DNA of 48,303 nt from positions 1-48,303 of the forward strand of contig CALFTN010000034.1 in assembly GCA_937916395.1 (NCBI GenBank). The letters run 5' to 3'. Position 1 is the first letter of the stretch, and each line of letters opens with the position of its first letter. Below, in pieces: positions 41,213-48,303 of this stretch. The notes below the pieces were generated by a model that saw only the letters and a list, made by a program, of their open reading frames with translations, was not told the DNA's origin and ran no database searches. Source of the stretch: an uncultured Clostridia bacterium (lineage in GTDB: Bacteria; Bacillota; Clostridia; Oscillospirales; Acutalibacteraceae). The position numbers and the translations under genes were made by a program.

Positions 41213-43258
41213 TTAATCTTCATCGTCATCTGAAATATTTGCTTCTTCAATAACTTTCTTTGCTATTGCTTCAGGAGCATCTTCATAACGAGCAAATTCA
41301 GTTGTGAAAGAACCACGACCAGCAGTAACAGAACGAAGTGTAATTGCAAAGTCGCCCATTTCAGCCATTGGAACTTCTGCTATAAGCTCTTGCATTTTTG
41401 GTTGGTCTGCAGGAGCCATACCTAAAACTCTACCACGACGTTTGTTTACGTCACCAATGATATCACCTAAGTAATCGTCAGGGATAAGAGCTTTTAATGT
41501 TCCTATAGGTTCAAGAATTGTAGGCTTTGCTTCAGGGATTGCCGCTTTGAATGCAAGACGAGCAGCCATCTTGAATGCCATTTCTGAAGAGTCAACAGGG
41601 TGATAAGAACCATCGTGAAGACAAGCTTTAATACCAACCATTGGGTAACCAGCAATAAGACCTTGTGCAACACAATCACGAAGACCTTTTTCAACAGCAG
41701 GGAAGAAGTTCTTTGGAACTGCACCACCAACAACTTCATCTGAGTTAAACACAAAATCTTCTTCGCCCATATATGGTTCGAAACGAATCCATACGTCACC
41801 GAATTGACCGTGACCGCCAGATTGCTTTTTATGACGACCTTGTTTGTCTACAACCTTACGGATAGTTTCTCTGTAAGCAACTCTAGGAACAGTTAATTCA
41901 ACTTCAACACCAAACTTGTTTTTAAGTTTAGTAACGATTGTATCAAGATGTTGTTCACCAAGACCAGAAAGAACTTGTTCTCTTGTTTCTTTATTTGTAA
42001 CGAATGAGCAAGAACCGTCTTCGTCAGCAAGTTTAAGAAGACCAGATGCAACCTTATCTTCTTCACCTTTTTTAACAACATTAACTGCCATTGAATAACA
42101 AGGAATAGGGAAGTTAACAGGTTCAAGAGTAACAGGTGCTTTCTGACTACACATTGTATCACCGGTCTTAAAGCCTGAAAGCTTTGTAACAACACCAATA
42201 TCACCAGCAGAAATTTCGTTTGTATCTTCTTGTTTACCACCTTTAACAAAAACAAGCTTACCCATTTTTTCTACTTGCTCTGTACGTGGATTGTAAGGAG
42301 CAGTATCAGGAGTAATTTTACCAGCTACAACCTTGAAGAATGACATTTTTCCAATGAATGGGTCAGCAACAGTTTTAAAGCAGATTGCAGCGAGATTGCC
42401 GTTTTCATCACAAGCAATATCACCTTCACCCTTTGGAGCAGGGGCAAGCTTTGTGATACCATTAAGAAGTAAATCAACAGCGTCTGTTGTGTAACCTGAA
42501 CAAGCATAAACAGGAACAACAGTACCATCATTAACACCTTTAGAAAGACCTGCAACGATTTCGTCGTGAGTGAATTCTTCACCATCAAAGAATTTCATCA
42601 TAAGGTCATCGTCAGCTGTAGCAACAGCTTCTGTGAAAGCTGCGTGAATTTCATTTATTCTGGCGTCGTCAGGGATTGTACATTCTGTTGCTTTTCCATC
42701 AGAATATTTAAAAGCTTTGTTCTGTAAGAAGTTAACATAGCAGTCGACCTTGCCATTAACCATATATGGAATAACAACAGGACAAATCGCTGTGCCATAT
42801 CTAACCTTAAGAGCATCAAGTGTTTTATAAAAATCTCTTTCTTCACCATCACACTTTGAAACAGCAATAATTTTTGATTTATTCATTTTACCAGCAACAC
42901 TGAGTGCTTTTTCTGCACCAACGTCAATGCCCTTACCAGCAGAGAAAACAACAATAACAGTTTCACAAGCACGCATTGCCTCGCTTCTTCCGCCTTCAAA
43001 ATCAAAAAGACCAGGAGTGTCAAAAATATTAACTTTTCTGTTTCTCCATTCAGTGAAAGCCATGCTTGAAGAAATAGAAACCTTTCTTCTCTTTTCTTCA
43101 GAATCAAAATCAAGAACAGTGTTGCCTTCTGCAACCCTTCCTAATCTGTCGGTAGCACCTGAAACGAAAAGCATTGCCTCAGCAAGTGTTGTTTTACCTT
43201 TACCTGCGTGACCAGCAATAGCGACGTTTCTGATATTTTCTATAGAATATTTGCCCAA
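41213..43258 (-). CDS. Elongation factor G-like GTPase (non-canonical paralogue)
   Basis: 681 residues with the five-domain EF-G plan; domain IV is visible in RHKKQSGGHGQFGDVWIRFEP and the C-terminal IGTLKALIPDDYLGDIIGDVNKRRGRV. The GTPase core departs from EF-G: the P-loop is GHAGKGKTT (16-24) instead of GHVDHGKTT, the G3 motif is DTPGLFDF (80-87) so the catalytic histidine is Leu84, and the G4 motif is SKCD instead of NKxD. This matches the EF-G-like paralogue family common in Clostridia and Actinobacteria, whose role is unsettled. The TTG start has GGAGG seven bases upstream. It is monocistronic. Confidence 0.92.
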   Translation of the reverse strand: MGKYSIENIRNVAIAGHAGKGKTTLAEAMLFVSGATDRLGRVAEGNTVLDFDSEEKRRKVSISSSMAFTEWRNRKVNIFDTPGLFDFEGGRSEAMRACETVIVVFSAGKGIDVGAEKALSVAGKMNKSKIIAVSKCDGEERDFYKTLDALKVRYGTAICPVVIPYMVNGKVDCYVNFLQNKAFKYSDGKATECTIPDDARINEIHAAFTEAVATADDDLMMKFFDGEEFTHDEIVAGLSKGVNDGTVVPVYACSGYTTDAVDLLLNGITKLAPAPKGEGDIACDENGNLAAICFKTVADPFIGKMSFFKVVAGKITPDTAPYNPRTEQVEKMGKLVFVKGGKQEDTNEISAGDIGVVTKLSGFKTGDTMCSQKAPVTLEPVNFPIPCYSMAVNVVKKGEEDKVASGLLKLADEDGSCSFVTNKETREQVLSGLGEQHLDTIVTKLKNKFGVEVELTVPRVAYRETIRKVVDKQGRHKKQSGGHGQFGDVWIRFEPYMGEEDFVFNSDEVVGGAVPKNFFPAVEKGLRDCVAQGLIAGYPMVGIKACLHDGSYHPVDSSEMAFKMAARLAFKAAIPEAKPTILEPIGTLKALIPDDYLGDIIGDVNKRRGRVLGMAPADQPKMQELIAEVPMAEMGDFAITLRSVTAGRGSFTTEFARYEDAPEAIAKKVIEEANISDDDED

Positions 43259-43346
43259 AAGAATTCCTCCCTCTTAGAAATACTAAGAATTAATTACAAT
43301 AACTAATTACTATATAATTATTCAGCGTAAATACTCTGTATTTGTT

Positions 43347-43375
43347 ATAATAGCACATATTTTTCTTGTTTTCAA
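43347..43375 (-). promoter_or_regulatory. Promoter of the EF-G-like gene
   Basis: On the minus strand, TTGAAA (43375-43370), 17 bases, TATTAT (43352-43347). The 378-base divergent gap holds this promoter and the one below; I see nothing else in it apart from AT-rich sequence. Confidence 0.7.
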
Positions 43376-43543
43376 TGATTTTTTTGATTAAAATGCGAAT
43401 AAAACTTAAAATTATTGATATTTCATAAGAATGAAGTATCGTTTTTATGTAATATTTCAAAAAAGGAAATAAAAAGCTTACACTTTTGAGGGTATTCTTA
43501 TTAATTTTACAAAAATTGCAACTAAATTTTGTAAGATAAAAGA

Positions 43544-43572
43544 TTGAAAAGGTTTTTTATTTATGGTATTAT
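43544..43572 (+). promoter_or_regulatory. Promoter of the surface protein/DnaD/DnaI-like operon
   Basis: TTGAAA (43544-43549), 17 bases, TATTAT (43567-43572), about 65 bases before the start codon. Confidence 0.7.
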
Positions 43573-43636
43573 GTATTAGAATACGATAATTATACTCGGG
43601 GTTTTCTCGAGATTTATATTGGAGGCAACACTAAGA

Positions 43637-45838
43637 ATGGAAAATAAAGTTAATCCTAATGGTGTAAATAATGAAAACGAAGCAGTGAAAAAAGCTGCCC
43701 CACCACCTATGAAGCGTGTGAAAAAGGGTGAGCAATCTGCAGCTGTTAAAAAGGCAGCAAAAAACATTGAAGAAAAGAAAAATGCGACTTCTGCTAAAAA
43801 AGCAGAAGCGAAAGAGCAAATAAAAGAAGAGCTTCAGGTAGCAGAGCCAGTTACTGAAGAAAAATCAGAAGCATCAGTAGCAGTTACCCCTGAAATAAAA
43901 AAAGAACCAAAGGAAGAAACAGCGGTAGCTTCTGAAATTAAAAAAGAAGAAACAACTCCGGTAGTAGCTCCTGAAGCGAAAAAGAATGAAACAAAAACAG
44001 AAAAGCCTGTAAAAGAGAAAAAACCTGTTATTACAGCTGTTCCTGTTAAAGAAAAAGTAAATAGTAAAAATTTAAAAGTTATAATTCCAGTTATTGCTCT
44101 TATTTTAGTTGCAATAATTGTTGCTGTTGTATTGGTTTCTGGCGATAAAAAGCCTGAATCAATTGTTGTTACCGATGGAAACGGAGTTCCTTTAACAGAT
44201 GTTAATGGTGAACCTATTACCGTGATTCCTGAAGAAACAGAAGTAGTTGTTGTTACAGATGCAAATGGTAATGCTGTCAAGGATTCAGATGGTAAGGATA
44301 TGACAACGGTTGTTTATAAGGATGTTGTTGTTCAGGTTCCTGTAACAGATATGAATGGTGCGGCTGTTACTGATACAAATGGTAATGTTGTAACAGAGAA
44401 TATTAATGTGAATCCTAATGTAAGTGGTTCAACTACTAATAGTAACAATATTGGAACAAGCTCAGTTCTTGTAACAGATGGTAAAGGTAACACTGGTGTT
44501 GATGAACAAGGTAACCCTATCACAACAATAATTAATATTACAGAAGCTCCGACAATTGATGTAGAGCCTGCAAAAACAGAATGGAAAAATACACAGGGCG
44601 GTTCTGCTGATGATAAATATAAAGATGTAATTCTTACAAATGATGGTTGCTACATTACAGCGAATGCTACCAACTCAAGAGATGGCGACTTTGCTGAGTA
44701 TAAAGATATGAATTTAAGCACTCCATATACAGTATTAACCAAATATGATAAAGAAGGCAAAATAGTTTGGCAGAAGGTATATGGTTCAGAAAATGGTTCA
44801 CTTGAATTAGTAGCACTTTCTCCTGCAGAAAATGGCTCCTTCTACGCAGTGGGTTATGGTAAAGCTATTGAAAATCTTGAAATTACCGGTTGGTATGATG
44901 GAGCTATTTATAAAATTGATAAAGATGGTAATGTCGACTGGGTTAAAAAATTTGGTACATCAACAGTTGATATTCTTAATGATGTTGTAACTGCAAAAAA
45001 TGGTGATGCTATTGTTGTTGGTTCTTCTGGTAACAACGACGGTGACGCAAAAAACTCTGGTGGCAAAGCTAACGAATCAAAAGCACTTATTATGAGATAT
45101 TCATCATCAGGTAAGCTTTTATGGAGAGAATTTGCCGGTGGTAATATGGACACATTTGTTGGTGTTGCAGAGGGTAGTGATGGTTCAATTTTCGCACTTG
45201 GTAATTTCTATTCAGGAAAATTGTTCCCAGCTCTTGGAAAGTGTGACTCTGGTGTTGTTAAATACTCAAGCGACGGCGATATGATGGCTAAAACTTCAAT
45301 TGCAGGTACCGGAATTGATGAATTTAAAGGTATTACAGCTTCTTCTGATGGTGGAATTGTTGTTTGTGGTACATCTGATTCAGCAGATGAAAAAGAAGAC
45401 AGCTTCTTTAAAAATGATTTAGCTTCACGTGGTGGCTATGATTCATATATTATTAAATATACAAATGACCTTACAACAAAGTTTGTAACTCCTGTAAGAG
45501 GTCAAAATAATGATATTGCGACAAGTGTTATTGAACTTTCTAATGGAAATTACATTATGGCAGGTTCAACAAACTCATCTACACGTGATTTCAAAGGTAT
45601 TACCACACGTGGAAAGAAAGATATTTTCATAGCATCATTCAATAAAAATGGTACACTTATTTGGGTTCGCTCATTTGGTGGAACAGAAAATGATGGTGCA
45701 CTCGCTCTTTGTAGAGGTGGCGACGGTGGTTACGTTGTAGTCGGCGAGTCTTTATCAAAGAATGTAGATTTACAGGGTATTGCACCTTATGGTGGTAACG
45801 GCAGGTCATTGGCTGTTATGGTAAAATTCCCAGAGTGA
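43637..45838 (+). CDS. Membrane-anchored repeat and beta-propeller surface protein
   Basis: 733 residues. The N-terminal 145 residues are K/E/A-rich, cytoplasmic and low-complexity. A single helix at about 147-168 anchors the protein. Outside lie four imperfect repeats of pattern VTDxNGxxxxDxxGxxxT (177-195, 206-223, 236-253, 279-296). From about 315 onward a six- or seven-bladed propeller is suggested by recurring KYDKEGKIVWQKVYG, KIDKDGNVDWVKKFG, RYSSSGKLLWREFAG and SFNKNGTLIWVRSFG. I used the ATG at 43637, 11 bases from GGAGG; an upstream TTG at 43619 overlaps the ribosome binding site. The function is unknown. A DnaD-like gene follows 16 bases downstream. Confidence 0.82.
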   Translation: MENKVNPNGVNNENEAVKKAAPPPMKRVKKGEQSAAVKKAAKNIEEKKNATSAKKAEAKEQIKEELQVAEPVTEEKSEASVAVTPEIKKEPKEETAVASEIKKEETTPVVAPEAKKNETKTEKPVKEKKPVITAVPVKEKVNSKNLKVIIPVIALILVAIIVAVVLVSGDKKPESIVVTDGNGVPLTDVNGEPITVIPEETEVVVVTDANGNAVKDSDGKDMTTVVYKDVVVQVPVTDMNGAAVTDTNGNVVTENINVNPNVSGSTTNSNNIGTSSVLVTDGKGNTGVDEQGNPITTIINITEAPTIDVEPAKTEWKNTQGGSADDKYKDVILTNDGCYITANATNSRDGDFAEYKDMNLSTPYTVLTKYDKEGKIVWQKVYGSENGSLELVALSPAENGSFYAVGYGKAIENLEITGWYDGAIYKIDKDGNVDWVKKFGTSTVDILNDVVTAKNGDAIVVGSSGNNDGDAKNSGGKANESKALIMRYSSSGKLLWREFAGGNMDTFVGVAEGSDGSIFALGNFYSGKLFPALGKCDSGVVKYSSDGDMMAKTSIAGTGIDEFKGITASSDGGIVVCGTSDSADEKEDSFFKNDLASRGGYDSYIIKYTNDLTTKFVTPVRGQNNDIATSVIELSNGNYIMAGSTNSSTRDFKGITTRGKKDIFIASFNKNGTLIWVRSFGGTENDGALALCRGGDGGYVVVGESLSKNVDLQGIAPYGGNGRSLAVMVKFPE

Positions 45839-45854
45839 TTGGAAAGTATTATAA

Positions 45855-46838
45855 ATGATAAAAATAAAATCAGATTTTTCTAACGGCGCAACAGCCGTAC
45901 CTACAGATTTAATAGACAAATATTTAAAACTTGCCCCTTCGGCAAGTTTTAAAGTTTTGTTGTTTATTTTAAGAAATCCAAATGGCGTGCTGGATGAAAA
46001 ACAAATAAGTCTTTGCACGGGCCTTTCTGAAGCAGATGTAAAAGATTGCATTGAGTTCTGGTCAGAAAATGATGTTATATTTTCTGATGGTGAAGAAAAT
46101 AAAGAAGAAGCAAACAAAGCTTCACATAATCTGAAGCAGATTAAAACTCTTGATTACGAAGAAGCTGAAGCAAAGCCTAAGGTGGTTGTAAAAAATCTTC
46201 CTGTTAAAAAGCCCACTCAAAGAGAATTGGCATTGAGAATAAGTGAAGATGAAAATTTAACTGTTCTTTACAGAGAAGCACAAAAGATTGTTGGTACCTT
46301 CGGTTATGACACCCAGGCACTTCTTTTAATGATTTATGATTATTTCGGTTTTTCAGTTGATTTAATTATTATGCTTTTAAGCTATCAGAAAAATGAAGGC
46401 AACCTCTCATCATTAGCAATAAAGAAACGTGCAGAGGATTGGGCGAAGAATGGTATTGATACATTAGAAGCAGCAGTTTCTGAAATATCTTACCTTGAAA
46501 CAATACAGAAAACTTTTGTTGAAATTAAAGCATTTGTTGGTTACGATACTGAAAAACCATCGCCACAAATTGCAAAATACTTAAGAGCGTGGGCTATTAA
46601 CTGGAGCTTTTCAACCGAGATGATATTACACGCTTTAAAAGAATGTGGAAAAAGCTTTTCTGAAGCAAACAAATTACTTAAAAAGTGGCATGCTTTAAAT
46701 ATTACAAGGGTTGAGGATGCTGAGCTTAAAAAGAAAAAGACAATTACCGGGAAAGTAGAAAAATCCTACGATGTTAATAACGTTGGCAGAAACAGTATTT
46801 TAGAAAGACTTAAAAACAAAGAGGGGGCAACGGTATGA
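45855..46838 (+). CDS. DnaD-like replication initiation protein
   Basis: 327 residues. The N-terminal winged-helix (VPTDLIDKYLKLAPSASFKVLLFILRNPNGVLDEKQISLCTG) is followed by an acidic linker. Two DnaB_2/DnaD C-terminal domains come next: about 135-200 (DYFGFSVDLIIMLLSYQKNEG) and 220-285 (AINWSFSTEMILHALKECGKS). DnaD family proteins remodel DNA and, with DnaB and DnaI, load the replicative helicase during initiation. The gene overlaps the DnaI-like gene by four bases. A perfect terminator-like hairpin lies within its own first 100 bases of coding sequence. Confidence 0.88.
   Translation: MIKIKSDFSNGATAVPTDLIDKYLKLAPSASFKVLLFILRNPNGVLDEKQISLCTGLSEADVKDCIEFWSENDVIFSDGEENKEEANKASHNLKQIKTLDYEEAEAKPKVVVKNLPVKKPTQRELALRISEDENLTVLYREAQKIVGTFGYDTQALLLMIYDYFGFSVDLIIMLLSYQKNEGNLSSLAIKKRAEDWAKNGIDTLEAAVSEISYLETIQKTFVEIKAFVGYDTEKPSPQIAKYLRAWAINWSFSTEMILHALKECGKSFSEANKLLKKWHALNITRVEDAELKKKKTITGKVEKSYDVNNVGRNSILERLKNKEGATV
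45923..45953 (+). other. Terminator-like hairpin inside the DnaD-like coding region
   Basis: TTTAAAACTTGCC (45923-45935) and GGCAAGTTTTAAA (45941-45953) form a perfect 13-bp stem with a five-base loop. The following DNA is T-rich (TTTTGTTGTTTATTTT). It lies about 70 bases after the start codon and encodes part of the winged helix. Confidence 0.6.
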
Positions 46839-47797
46839 AATTCAGCGAAGACGTTTACATAAAAGCAGAAGCAGAGCTTAAAAAAAGACGTGATAATGCT
46901 GAACAGCTTTCAGATATGCGTCGTAAACAGCTTATTACAAAGTTCCCTGAGCTTTTAGAAATTGAAAATACTATAAGAGATGCAGCCTTAGAGGTTATTA
47001 AAGGTCTTGGCAGTGGTAAGGCAGTTAATGTTAATAGCCTTGCAGAGAAGAATCTTAATGCTCAAAAAGAAAAAAGCGAGCTTCTTAAAAAGAACGGCTA
47101 CCCAGAAGATTATTTAGAACCACAGTATTCATGTAAACTCTGTAATGATTCTGGTATTTTAAATGGCAAGCTTTGTAGCTGTCACCTTGAATTACTCAAA
47201 AAAGTTTCTATGAGTGAATATTCTTGTAGTTCTGTTCTTGCTGTAAGTACATTTGATACATTTGATTTGAAATATTACAGCACAGAAAAAGATATGAATT
47301 TAGGATACTCACCAAGAGAATATATGGAAGCATCAGTTGATTTTCTTAAAGCTTACGCACAAAACTTTAATAAAAATTCTGGTAGCTTTTTCTTTACAGG
47401 TGGCACAGGTCTTGGCAAAACTCACCTTTCACTTGCAGTAATGAATAAAGTAACAGAAAAAGGCTATAGCGTTTTTTATGGCTCTGCTGATAATATAATT
47501 AAGCAGATGGAAAAAGAACGTTTTGGCAGAAGCAATGGTGATATTGAAGAAGAAATTGAAAATGCAGATTTACTCATAATTGACGATTTAGGCACAGAGT
47601 TCAGAACGGCATTTTCAGAAACGGCTGTTTATCAGCTTATAAACAACGCAATTTTAAACTCAAAGCCAATGATTATAAGCTCTAACCTTTCAATTACCGA
47701 ATTAGAGGAGCGCTATGGTCAACGAGTTGTTTCAAGACTTAATTCCTTCGAAGTTATTAACTTTATAGGAACAGATATAAGACAAATTAAAAAATAA
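46835..47797 (+). CDS. DnaI/DnaC-like helicase loader ATPase
   Basis: 320 residues. An N-terminal helical region leads to a zinc cluster Cys100-x2-Cys103 and Cys114-x-Cys116 (CKLCNDSGILNGKLCSCH), then the AAA+ domain with Walker A GGTGLGKTH (189-197), Walker B LLIIDDLGTEF and sensor IISSNLSITELEERYGQRVVSRL. These match DnaI of Bacillus and DnaC of E. coli, which open the DnaB-type helicase ring for loading at the origin. IstB transposition helpers share this fold but lack the zinc region and would be next to istA. Overlap with the DnaD-like gene confirms a functional pair. Confidence 0.9.
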   Translation: MKFSEDVYIKAEAELKKRRDNAEQLSDMRRKQLITKFPELLEIENTIRDAALEVIKGLGSGKAVNVNSLAEKNLNAQKEKSELLKKNGYPEDYLEPQYSCKLCNDSGILNGKLCSCHLELLKKVSMSEYSCSSVLAVSTFDTFDLKYYSTEKDMNLGYSPREYMEASVDFLKAYAQNFNKNSGSFFFTGGTGLGKTHLSLAVMNKVTEKGYSVFYGSADNIIKQMEKERFGRSNGDIEEEIENADLLIIDDLGTEFRTAFSETAVYQLINNAILNSKPMIISSNLSITELEERYGQRVVSRLNSFEVINFIGTDIRQIKK

Positions 47798-47812
47798 AGG
47801 CGGTAAAAAATT

Positions 47813-48235
47813 ATGTTAAAAGGTATTCCAAACATTATCTCTCCGGAACTTTTAAAAATCTTAGACGAAATGGGTCACGGCGACACAATCGTTATTGGTG
47901 ATGGCAATTTCCCTGCAGCATCCAATGCACAAAGACTTATCCGTTGCGACGGTCACAATGTTCCAGAGCTTTTAGATGCAATTTTAAAGCTTATGCCATT
48001 AGATACTTATGTTGAAACTCCTGCTATGCTTATGGCTACAACAAAAGGCGACCCAACACCTACAATCTGGGCAGAGTATCAGGAAATCATCAATAAAAAT
48101 AACGGCGAAACAAAAATGGGTCAATATGAACGCTTTGAGTTTTATGATGAAGCAAAAAAGGCTTATGCAATTATTGCAACAAGCGAATCTGCTTTATATG
48201 CTAATATTATTCTTCAAAAAGGCGTTATAAAATAA
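47813..48235 (+). CDS. RbsD/FucU-family sugar mutarotase
   Basis: 140 residues beginning MLKGIPNIISPELLKILDEMGHGD, the standard RbsD/FucU opening with the catalytic histidine in MGHGD and later GDGNFPA. These proteins accelerate conversion between the anomers or ring forms of fucose or ribose. The sequence VPELLDAILKLMPLDTYVE and the C-terminal YANIILQKGVI fit FucU slightly better. It has AAGGCGG before the ATG and lies 15 bases after the DnaI-like gene, so it may share the transcript. No fucose or ribose genes are visible in the window. Confidence 0.9.
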   Translation: MLKGIPNIISPELLKILDEMGHGDTIVIGDGNFPAASNAQRLIRCDGHNVPELLDAILKLMPLDTYVETPAMLMATTKGDPTPTIWAEYQEIINKNNGETKMGQYERFEFYDEAKKAYAIIATSESALYANIILQKGVIK

Positions 48236-48303
48236 TTCGGAATTCGGAATTTTAGATTTACAATACAAGTGCAACACTAAAAAAGAATAATGATTCATTT
48301 AAA
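48236..48303. repeat. AATTCGG direct-repeat start of an intergenic region
   Basis: AATTCGGAATTCGGAATTTT is a short direct/palindromic repetition just after the last gene. The rest, to the window edge, is AT-rich with no ORF or hairpin that I can support. Confidence 0.4.

Noticed and set aside
41503..43134. Leucine-rich overlapping ORFs antisense or out of frame within the EF-G-like gene
   Set aside because: They are frame shadows with low-complexity L/V/K composition and no ribosome binding sites.
46835..47797. ATPase as an IstB-type transposition protein
   Set aside because: There is a zinc cluster typical of DnaI, an overlap with a DnaD-like gene, and no istA or terminal repeats nearby.
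1..48303. Prophage, integrative element or toxin-antitoxin island
   Set aside because: I found no integrase, transposase, phage structural gene, tRNA attachment site or recognisable toxin; the XRE/membrane pair lacks a toxin signature.

Overview
The window is low-GC Firmicutes chromosomal DNA, most likely from a gut member of class Clostridia (Oscillospiraceae/Ruminococcaceae-like). That placement is inferred from AT-rich codon use, strong GGAGG-type ribosome binding sites, frequent TTG and GTG starts, SigA-type TTGACA/TATAAT promoters, RemB, a SpoIIQ-like M23 peptidase, a DnaD-plus-DnaI pair and a cobalamin riboswitch. The window covers the replication origin. I found no rRNA, tRNA, CRISPR array, insertion sequence or prophage.

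Left arm (1-9.6 kb): the 3' end of a split transketolase, an uncharacterised gene, rpsU with a textbook promoter and terminator, an M24 aminopeptidase overlapping a family 4 uracil-DNA glycosylase, and an FGGY sugar kinase. These are followed by an XRE regulator/membrane protein pair facing a DeoR regulator across an operator-rich intergenic region, and then by an ECF sigma/zf-HC2 anti-sigma/YfjL-like operon. Several short palindromic repeat elements lie between these genes.

Catabolic section (9.6-22.7 kb): a GH38 alpha-mannosidase is coupled to an unrecognised 602-residue protein. Then come an EctB-like aminotransferase, an alkaline-phosphatase-superfamily hydrolase with a TauE-type exporter, a GPH-type sugar symporter, a TIM-barrel isomerase with a nitroreductase, and a cobalamin-riboswitch cassette (DUF4430 lipoprotein plus ECF S component). 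A Mbeg1-like alpha/beta hydrolase closes the section.

Origin (22.7-33.6 kb): on the minus strand run dnaA, dnaN, an S4-domain gene, recF, remB, gyrB, gyrA, an LCP-family gene and a small membrane protein gene. The dnaA-dnaN gap carries DnaA-box-like 9-mers, a short GC block, five CTA trinucleotides (a DnaA-trio) and AT-rich DNA, matching the Bacillus basal unwinding layout. A second pair of DnaA-box-like sites lies in the dnaA promoter.

Right arm (33.6-48.3 kb): a RING-like membrane protein, a PhnP-like MBL hydrolase, rarA, two small membrane proteins and a TIM-barrel isomerase lie on the plus strand. On the minus strand are an NhaC antiporter, an M23 peptidase behind a structured leader RNA with its own terminator, three parS-like 16-mers and an EF-G paralogue with altered GTPase motifs. 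Then a repeat/propeller surface protein, a DnaD-like protein, a DnaI-like helicase loader and an RbsD/FucU mutarotase follow on the plus strand. Functions for initiation, clamp, gyrase, fork rescue and helicase loading, with candidate segregation sites, therefore lie within about 24 kb.
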